Assembly (NCBI GenBank): GCA_963714035.1
Contig: OY970224.1
Location: 372,001-436,000 of the forward strand
From: DATFVB01 sp963714035
Lineage (GTDB): Bacteria > Acidobacteriota > Thermoanaerobaculia > UBA5066 > DATFVB01
Direction of reading: 5' to 3'
Length of the DNA stretch: 64,000 bases
The position numbers were made by a program, and so were the translations under genes. The notes under the pieces were generated by a model that was given only the letters and a program-made list of their open reading frames with translations, had not been told where the DNA came from and did no database searches. Numbering within the stretch: the stretch's first letter is position 1; each line of letters starts with the position of its first letter. This document shows, piece after piece, positions 58,750-64,000 of the stretch.

Positions 58750-60105
58750 CTAGGCGTAGAGGCCGCGGACCATCGTGTCGTGCGCCACGCGCGAGATCCC
58801 CAGCATGTACGCGGCGATCCGGTAGCTGACCTCGTACTTCTTCGACATCTCGACGACGTCGTTGAACGACTGGACCATGATGTCCTCGAGGCGCTCGTTG
58901 ACTTCCGCCTCGCGCCAGAAGAACCCCGCGCGATCCTGCACCCACTCGAAGTACGAGACCGTCACGCCCCCGGCGTTGGCGAGGATGTCCGGCACGACGA
59001 TGATTCCGCGGTCGCGGAAAACGTTGTCCGCGCGCTGCGTCGTCGGCCCGTTCGCCCCTTCCACGATGATCCGCGCCTGCACCCTGCCGGCGTTGTGGCC
59101 CCGGAGCTGGTTCTCGTTGGCCGCGGGCACGAGGATGTCGCACGGGTGCTCGAGCAGCTGCTCGTTGGTGATCGCCCCGGCGCCGGCGTATCCCTCGAAG
59201 GAGCGCTTCTTTCCGTAGTGCTCGAGGAGAGCGGGAACGTCGAGTCCCTTGTCGTCGGCGATTCCTCCGCGGATGTCGGAGACCGCGACGACCTTCGCGC
59301 CGGCCGCATGGCACATCTTCGCCGTGATGGACCCGACGTTTCCGAATCCCTGGACCGCGACGCGCGACCCGGCGAGCTCGAACCCGTTCGCGCGCGCCGC
59401 CTCCCGGGCGATGATCATCAGGCCTCGGCCGGTCGCCTCGACGCGGCCGCGCGAACCGCCGATCGTCAGAGGCTTTCCCGTGACGACGGAGGTGACGGTG
59501 TGCCGCATGTGCATCGAATACGTGTCCATGATCCACGCCATCGTCTGCGGCGTCGTCCCCATGTCCGGCGCGGGCACGTCGCGCTCGGGACCGATCAGAT
59601 CGAGGATCTCGGCGGTATAGCGGCGCGTGATCCTCTCGAGCTCGGACGTCGAGAGCGCCGACGGGTCGCAGATGACGCCTCCCTTGGCGCCCCCGAACGG
59701 GATGTTGACGACCGCGCACTTCCACGTCATCCAGGCCGCGAGCGCGCGGACCTCGTCGAGCGTGACGTTCTTGTCGAAGCGGATTCCGCCCTTGCCGGGG
59801 CCGCGGGCGATGTTGTGGAGAACCCGATAGCCGACGAAGACCTCGATTCGCCCGTCGTCCATCGAGATCGGGATCGACACCTTCGTCTCGCGGACGGGCT
59901 CCCGGAGGACCTTGTAGAGACCCGGATCGAGCGAGAGCTTCTGCGCCGCGACGTCGAACCGCGACATCATTTCTTCGAACGGGTTGTCCGAATCGACGCC
60001 CTGGGGACGGGTGATGATCGTCGTTTTGTTCATCAGGTCGGAGACGTCCGCCCGCGCCGCATCCCCTTCGATCATCGGCATGTCGCTGCCATCCACTTTT
60101 GTCAC
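58750..60105 (-). CDS. Glu/Leu/Phe/Val dehydrogenase (glutamate dehydrogenase)
   Basis: 451 residues from GTG. Catalytic region IARGPGKGGIRFDKNVT and WKCAVVNIPFGGAKGGVICDP (catalytic Lys), then PAPDMGTTPQTMAWIMDTY. The Rossmann loop is VAVQGFGNVGS near 255. It interconverts glutamate with 2-oxoglutarate and ammonia; the cofactor is not fixed by inspection. Leader of about 25 nt with AAGGAG about 9 nt before the start and TAGAAT at 60136-60131. It is divergent from the ECF sigma gene. Confidence 0.94.
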   Translation of the reverse strand: MTKVDGSDMPMIEGDAARADVSDLMNKTTIITRPQGVDSDNPFEEMMSRFDVAAQKLSLDPGLYKVLREPVRETKVSIPISMDDGRIEVFVGYRVLHNIARGPGKGGIRFDKNVTLDEVRALAAWMTWKCAVVNIPFGGAKGGVICDPSALSTSELERITRRYTAEILDLIGPERDVPAPDMGTTPQTMAWIMDTYSMHMRHTVTSVVTGKPLTIGGSRGRVEATGRGLMIIAREAARANGFELAGSRVAVQGFGNVGSITAKMCHAAGAKVVAVSDIRGGIADDKGLDVPALLEHYGKKRSFEGYAGAGAITNEQLLEHPCDILVPAANENQLRGHNAGRVQARIIVEGANGPTTQRADNVFRDRGIIVVPDILANAGGVTVSYFEWVQDRAGFFWREAEVNERLEDIMVQSFNDVVEMSKKYEVSYRIAAYMLGISRVAHDTMVRGLYA

Positions 60106-60130
60106 GGAGGCTCCTTCTTGGTACCCTCGA

Positions 60131-60136
60131 ATTCTA
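60131..60136 (-). promoter_or_regulatory. -10 hexamer (TAGAAT) for glutamate dehydrogenase
   Basis: On the minus strand TAGAAT lies 25 nt before the GTG at 60105, with AAGGAG between them, so this is an ordinary leadered promoter. No -35 match was found. Confidence 0.4.
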
Positions 60137-60199
60137 TCGGAATCCCGGGGACCGGGAGAAACCCCGGCGGGTTTCTTTCGTAAGGAAACAGGGGGAGGA

Positions 60200-60781
60200 G
60201 TGGACGACGCGCTCTCGGACGAAGAGATCGTCGCGCGGATCGTCCGCGGCGAGGGAGACCTCTTTCCCCTGATCGTCCGGCGCTACCAGGCGCGGCTCGT
60301 GGCTCACCTGTCCCGGGTGGTCGGGAGCCGGGAGGAGGCGCTCGATCTGTCCCAGGAGATCTTCCTGAAGGTCTTCCAGGCGCTGCCGCGCTACAACGCC
60401 GAATACAAGTTCTCGACGTGGATCTTCCGCATCGCCTCGAACGGGGGCATCGACTTTCTCCGAAAGAGGCGGATCCGAACCGTCTCCATGGATGCCCCGC
60501 CCCCCGGCGACGGGGAGGAGGACGCCGCCCCCCGGGAGTTCCCCGCCGGGGGCCTCGATCCGTACGGGACGCTCCGAAACGAGGAGAGGCGGGCGAAAAT
60601 CGGGCGCGAGATCGCCGCCCTTCCGACGGAATTCCGCGAATTGATCGCTTTGCGGCATTTCGCGGGGCTTTCCTACGAGGAAATCGCCGAGGCGAAAGAA
60701 ATGCCGCTCGGGACCGTGAAAAATAAACTTTTTCGCGCCCGGGCCGTTTTAAAGAGCAGGTTGGCAGGTGAGCTGAGTTGA
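60200..60781 (+). CDS. ECF-type RNA polymerase sigma factor
   Basis: 193 residues from GTG. Region 2: LFPLIVRRYQARLVAHLSRV, DLSQEIFLKVFQALPRYNAEYKFSTWIFRIASN (core and -10 recognition). Region 4: LIALRHFAGLSYEEIAEAKEMPLGTVKNKLFRAR (helix-turn-helix for -35). A Pro/Asp/Glu-rich linker lies between. Its TGA stop overlaps the TTG of a zinc-motif protein, the classical ECF/anti-sigma arrangement, so the gene is probably autoregulated. Confidence 0.93.
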   Translation: MDDALSDEEIVARIVRGEGDLFPLIVRRYQARLVAHLSRVVGSREEALDLSQEIFLKVFQALPRYNAEYKFSTWIFRIASNGGIDFLRKRRIRTVSMDAPPPGDGEEDAAPREFPAGGLDPYGTLRNEERRAKIGREIAALPTEFRELIALRHFAGLSYEEIAEAKEMPLGTVKNKLFRARAVLKSRLAGELS

Positions 60782-61320
60782 ACTGCACGCGCCCCCTCGA
60801 CGCTCTCGACCTCGAAGCCCTGGCTTCGGGGGAGGAGCCGATCGTCGCCTCGGATGCCGGGGGCCATGCCGCCGGCTGCCCCGATTGCGGCCGCCGCCTC
60901 GACGCTTTCCGGGCGCTCGGGGAGTGGCTCTCCGACGTGTCGATTCCCGCCGTTCCGGACGGTTTTGCCGTGCGGATCGAGCGCCTCCGCGGCTTTTCCG
61001 CGGGGGAGCGGCGGTCCTGGCGCGTGTGGCGGCCGCCCCTCCTCGCGTCGGCGGGGCTGCTCGCGGGATCGGCGGTCCTGCTCTCGCTCCCGGCGTTGTC
61101 GGCCGGAGAGCAGGCGGGGCTCGTCGGCGCTCTCGCGCTCGAAGGGAAGTCCCTCCTGCTCTGGCCCGCCGCGCTCGTCCGGTCGCTTCCGGCGGCGGTC
61201 GGCGCCCTTTCGGATCTCCTCCTGCGCGACCGCGGATTCGCGGCGCTGTCGATCCTCCTGATGCTTCCCGCCGGGTTCGGCGTTTCCCGCCTCTGGGCGC
61301 GGCACGCGATCCGGAAATGA
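60778..61320 (+). CDS. putative membrane anti-sigma factor (ZAS-like)
   Basis: 180 residues from TTG. The N-terminal cytoplasmic part has HAAGCPDCG, which matches the HxxxCxxC zinc-binding anti-sigma motif. Two or three hydrophobic segments follow (about 83-105, 125-140, 155-172). It should hold the upstream sigma factor inactive at the membrane until a signal arrives. It overlaps the sigma gene by 4 nt and the next gene by 4 nt. Confidence 0.78.
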   Translation: MNCTRPLDALDLEALASGEEPIVASDAGGHAAGCPDCGRRLDAFRALGEWLSDVSIPAVPDGFAVRIERLRGFSAGERRSWRVWRPPLLASAGLLAGSAVLLSLPALSAGEQAGLVGALALEGKSLLLWPAALVRSLPAAVGALSDLLLRDRGFAALSILLMLPAGFGVSRLWARHAIRK

Positions 61321-62207
61321 TCCCGCCGCGAGCGGCCCGCCCGTCCGCGCCGCGCCTGATCCCTTTCGCGGCCCTCGCCCTCCTGGCGGGCGCGGCGCGA
61401 GCGCAGTCGCTGACCTCGGTCCGATCGCCCGTCCTCGTCTCGTCCCCCGTCGCCGGCCGCGTGGTCGCCGTCGGAGGCGACGTGACGATCCGCGCCCGGG
61501 TGTCCGGGGATGTCGTCGCGTGGGGCGGCGACGTCCGGATCGAACCGGGAGGGACCGTCGGCGGCGACGTCGTCGCCTTCGGCGGGCGGGTCTCGGCTCC
61601 TCCCGGCGCCGTGGGCGGCCGCGTCCTGACGCCCGGCTCGCTCGCCGCGATCTATCTCGCCGAGGCGCGAAGCGCTCCGTGGTCGCGCGACAACCCCGCC
61701 TCGGCGCGCGGCGACGTTCCGTGGCGCACCTTCGCGGGACTCCGCCTCTTCCTCCTCGCGTTGTGGATGCTCGCCTCGGCGCTCGTTCTCCGCCTTCGCG
61801 GATCCGGGGTCGCCCGCGCGTCCCTCGCGCTCGAGGAGAATCCGGCGCTCGCGGCCGCGGCCGGCGTGATCGGCGTCGTCTTTCTCTTTCTCGCCGGAGT
61901 CGCCGCGTTCACGGCGTTTCCCGCCGCGCTCCGGATGCCCGCCGCCCTCCTCATTCTCGGGACGGCGCTCGGAGCGAAGCTCTTCGGGATGACCGCGCTC
62001 TTCCTCTTCACCGGCCAGAAGCTCGCCGGAAGGCTCGCGCCGGCGGGGCGCCCCGCGGCGCTCGCGCTCGGGCTCGTCCTGTGCGGAGCGGTTTCGTTCG
62101 TGCCCGTCGCGGGACCGGTCCTGTGGAGCGCGGCTTCGGTGCTGGCGGTCGGCGCGGCGATCTTCACGCGGCTCGGGTCGCCGCGGTTCCGCGTGTCGGC
62201 GGCGTAG
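61317..62207 (+). CDS. polymer-forming (bactofilin-like) membrane protein
   Basis: 296 residues. Signal peptide (LIPFAALALLAGAARAQ), then a right-handed beta-repeat with GRVVAVGGDVTIRARVSG and DVVAWGGDVRIEPGGTVGG (about 45-100), like bactofilin. Four hydrophobic helices follow (about 140-275). Such exported beta-repeat plus membrane proteins commonly sit downstream of ECF sigma/anti-sigma pairs and may be the sensor or envelope target. Overlaps the anti-sigma gene (ATGA). Function inferred only from context. Confidence 0.65.
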   Translation: MIPPRAARPSAPRLIPFAALALLAGAARAQSLTSVRSPVLVSSPVAGRVVAVGGDVTIRARVSGDVVAWGGDVRIEPGGTVGGDVVAFGGRVSAPPGAVGGRVLTPGSLAAIYLAEARSAPWSRDNPASARGDVPWRTFAGLRLFLLALWMLASALVLRLRGSGVARASLALEENPALAAAAGVIGVVFLFLAGVAAFTAFPAALRMPAALLILGTALGAKLFGMTALFLFTGQKLAGRLAPAGRPAALALGLVLCGAVSFVPVAGPVLWSAASVLAVGAAIFTRLGSPRFRVSAA

Positions 62208-62242
62208 TTGCTCCTGGCGGCTCGGCAGCCGTCGTCCCGGCG

Positions 62243-62515
62243 ACAAATCCGAAGCACGAAGTCCCGAATCCCGCGCGACTCGCGCAGGGCGAGCGCGCCG
62301 ATCTCCGCGCACGCCAGTGCGCGCGCCAATCCGAAACGAATTCAAAATTCAAATGCTCCAGACGAACTGCGGTAGCAGGACCGTCACGCTTCGGTAGATC
62401 TTTGCGTCGGCCCGGCCGGGGTCCTTTTCATCGCCGTGCCTCGACGTCTCGATCATTTGGAAATTCGGATGTCGTGCTTGTTTCGAACTTCGAGCCCGGG
62501 ATTTCGGATTTCGGC
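62243..62515 (-). repeat. dispersed AATCCGAA-type intergenic repeat, copy 2
   Basis: Left part AATCCGAAGCACGAAG; a GC-rich core at 62296-62336 that matches copy 1 (27212-27252) in inverted orientation; then AATCCGAAACGAATTCAAAA; and a right part with TTTGGAAATTCGGATG and GATTTCGGATTTCGG. The unrelated 62356-62445 segment may be a separate insert or spacer. The two arms are roughly inverted, giving a loose palindrome. Confidence 0.6.
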
Positions 62516-62581
62516 CGCTGCCGGCCTCGGCGCTCGCCCATGGCCATGATTTCCGCTCCCTGCGGCGTCCTGCGGCAGCCG

Positions 62582-62587
62582 TACGAT
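62582..62587 (+). promoter_or_regulatory. -10 hexamer (TACGAT), near-leaderless
   Basis: TACGAT ends 12 nt before the ATG at 62600. No Shine-Dalgarno sequence is present. Confidence 0.35.
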
Positions 62588-62599
62588 AGAGTCCCCCGC

Positions 62600-63454
62600 A
62601 TGGAAATTCGGACGATCGGCGTCGTCGGATCGGGACAGATGGGAAGCGGTATCGCCCACGTCGCGGCGGCCTCGGGCGCGTCGGTCATCCTCGCGGATGC
62701 GGCGCCGGAGATCGTCGCTCGCGCGCGCGAGGCGATCGCGAAGAACCTCGATCGCGAAGTGGCGAAGGGGAAAAGGACCGCGGAAGACCGGGACGCCGCC
62801 CTCTCGCGGGTCGCCGGGACGACCGACTTCTCCGCGTTCGGCTCGGCCGACATCGTCATCGAAGCGGTGACCGAAAACGAATCGGTCAAGCGCGACGTCC
62901 TCCGGCGGGTCGACGAGGTCCTCCCGGCGGGATCGATCCTCGCGACGAACACGTCCTCGATCTCGATCACGAAGCTCGCGGCGTCCACCTCCCGGCCGGA
63001 TCGCTTCATCGGGATGCATTTCATGAACCCGGTCCCCGTGATGGCGCTGGTCGAGGTGATTCGCGGGATCGCGACGTCCGACGAGACCGCCGAGGCGGTC
63101 CGCAGTCTCGCCGGACGCCTGGGAAAGACGCCGATCTTCTGCAACGACTTTCCGGGCTTCGTCGCCAATCGCGTGCTGATGCCGATGATCAACGAGGCGA
63201 TCTACGCGGTCTACGAAGGGGTCGCCGACGAGGAGGCCGTCGACGGGATCATGAAGCTCGGCATGAACCATCCCATGGGGCCGTTGGCGCTCGCCGATTT
63301 CATCGGGCTCGACACGTGCCTCGCGATCCTCCGGGTCCTGCACGACGGCCTCGGCGATCCGAAGTACCGTCCGTGCCCTCTCCTCGTGAAGATGGTGGAC
63401 GCGGGATGGCTGGGACGGAAGTCCGGGCGCGGGTTCTACCGGTACCCGAAATGA
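62600..63454 (+). CDS. 3-hydroxybutyryl-CoA dehydrogenase
   Basis: 284 residues, the standard short form. Rossmann loop GVVGSGQMGSGIAHVAA at 7-23; catalytic pair region NTSSISITKLA and HFMNPVPVMALVEVI with His near 140 and Glu; C-terminal domain GFVANRVLMPMINEAI and GRKSGRGFYRYPK. It oxidises 3-hydroxybutyryl-CoA (or reduces acetoacetyl-CoA) in fatty-acid or butanoate/PHB metabolism. ATG chosen because the Rossmann strand begins at residue 3 and a -10 hexamer is 12 nt upstream. Confidence 0.95.
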   Translation: MEIRTIGVVGSGQMGSGIAHVAAASGASVILADAAPEIVARAREAIAKNLDREVAKGKRTAEDRDAALSRVAGTTDFSAFGSADIVIEAVTENESVKRDVLRRVDEVLPAGSILATNTSSISITKLAASTSRPDRFIGMHFMNPVPVMALVEVIRGIATSDETAEAVRSLAGRLGKTPIFCNDFPGFVANRVLMPMINEAIYAVYEGVADEEAVDGIMKLGMNHPMGPLALADFIGLDTCLAILRVLHDGLGDPKYRPCPLLVKMVDAGWLGRKSGRGFYRYPK

Positions 63455-63487
63455 CCCGGAGCGCCGGGCTCCGGGGACGGGACTGAC

Positions 63488-64000
63488 ATGCTGTGCCAGA
63501 CCTGCGGGACGTTCAACGCCGACGCGGCGGCGGAGTTCTGCGTCCGCTGCAAGGGAAAGCTCCTCGTCGTGTCCGGGCCCCGACCGGTCGACGAGGAGGA
63601 GCACGGCGGTCCGGAGGACGTCGGCCTCGACGAGCACCTGCTCGAGCGGATTTCCGCGCTCGAGGAGGTCGTCCGGCGCGAAGGAGAGATGCTGCGGACG
63701 CTCTTCGAGTCGCTGCAGCGTCTCGAAAAGAGCGTCTCGCTCGCGCAGAGCGGAATCCTCGCGCTGCAGGAGACGCTCGAGCAGCGCGGGGTGCTGTCTC
63801 CCGGGGAAGCGACCGACCGATGGCAGGCGCGCTCCGAGAAGCGCCTGCACGCCGTCGAGACGAAGGACCGGCTGCTCGACCGGCGCGACCGGATCCTCGC
63901 CGGGTTCGCCGGGGCGGATCACGAGGGGTTCTTCCAGAAGCTGCGCGAGGCCGAGATCGCGATCGTGTCCCTCGACTCGGACCGCGGGCTGCGCCAGCTC
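63488..64000 (+). CDS. zinc-ribbon, coiled-coil protein (cut by the window edge)
   Basis: First 171 residues only; no stop codon before the window end. A zinc ribbon MLCQTCGTFNADAAAEFCVRCKGK (CxxC-x14-CxxC; shown in parts: CQTC and CVRC) is followed by an acidic linker and long Glu/Arg/Leu-rich coiled coil at about 60-105. Further on, RLLDRRDRILAGFAGADHEGFFQKLREAEIAI. No family recognised with certainty; probably a scaffolding or regulatory protein. Located 33 nt after the dehydrogenase gene, probably the same operon. Confidence 0.75.
   Translation, partial: MLCQTCGTFNADAAAEFCVRCKGKLLVVSGPRPVDEEEHGGPEDVGLDEHLLERISALEEVVRREGEMLRTLFESLQRLEKSVSLAQSGILALQETLEQRGVLSPGEATDRWQARSEKRLHAVETKDRLLDRRDRILAGFAGADHEGFFQKLREAEIAIVSLDSDRGLRQL

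Larger units (their letters stand above)
62208..62599. other. intergenic region with dispersed repeat
   Basis: 392 bp with no coding signal. Most of it is copy 2 of the dispersed AATCCGAA-type repeat (62243-62515). The TACGAT hexamer for the next gene lies at 62582-62587. Confidence 0.5.

Overview
The window is 64 kb of very GC-rich (roughly two-thirds G+C), densely packed bacterial chromosome. The organism has an outer membrane: LolB-like lipoprotein, TolC, a POTRA/Omp85-type barrel and a periplasmic adaptor are all present. Sequence texture and gene mix (SpoVG next to IspE, AddAB, MSHEN and TPR proteins, queuosine genes, a dispersed AATCCGAA-type repeat) suggest an Acidobacteriota-like or similar deep-branching, uncultured Gram-negative lineage. 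That placement is an inference, not a measurement. There is no rRNA, tRNA, CRISPR array, phage or transposase gene, so this is mostly core genome with a few accessory insertions.

Layout. 1-10.6 kb: polysaccharide flippase, M50 protease, HU-like protein, orphan MSHEN protein, then an operon of TPR protein, LolB-like lipoprotein, ispE, spoVG and a PQQ-type beta-propeller. 10.7-18.8 kb: addB, addA (double-strand break repair) and ettA. 18.9-29 kb: homocysteine methyltransferase; a minus-strand operon queG-nudix-CNNM-IDH; AI-2E transporter, methyltransferase, glycosyltransferase; then a minus-strand GGDEF-thioredoxin-small protein operon. 29-34.4 kb: a Thr-rich lipoprotein and the translation cluster ffh-rpsP-khpA-rimM-trmD-rplS-rnhB, interrupted between khpA and rimM by a 604-bp palindromic element. 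34.4-42.4 kb: a large TPR protein, two Opp/Dpp-type ATPases, TolC, a membrane-fusion protein and a MacB-type ATPase, with no permease. 42.4-50.3 kb: a sedolisin, queA, and the pyrR-pyrB-pyrC operon continuing into a response regulator and a TIM-barrel glycosidase-like protein. 50.3-57.1 kb: small hypothetical protein, inositol monophosphatase, tandem universal stress protein between two 110-bp repeats, MEMO protein, Ig-like lipoprotein, Omp85 protein, purine nucleoside phosphorylase. 57.2-64 kb: orphan DGQHR (DndB-like) protein, glutamate dehydrogenase, ECF sigma/anti-sigma/membrane protein operon, 3-hydroxybutyryl-CoA dehydrogenase, and a cut zinc-ribbon coiled-coil protein.

Three things stand out. 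First, a transposase-less, heavily palindromic element with 31-bp terminal inverted repeats sits exactly between khpA and rimM, and the best rimM start codon lies inside its right terminal repeat. Second, many first-in-operon genes have a TAnnnT -10 hexamer only 6-12 nt before the start codon and no Shine-Dalgarno sequence, which points to widespread leaderless transcription. Third, a Rho-independent terminator hairpin sits in the pyrR leader, as expected for attenuation of pyrimidine synthesis. Neighbouring genes are commonly coupled by 4-nt GTGA/ATGA overlaps, and GTG or TTG starts are frequent.
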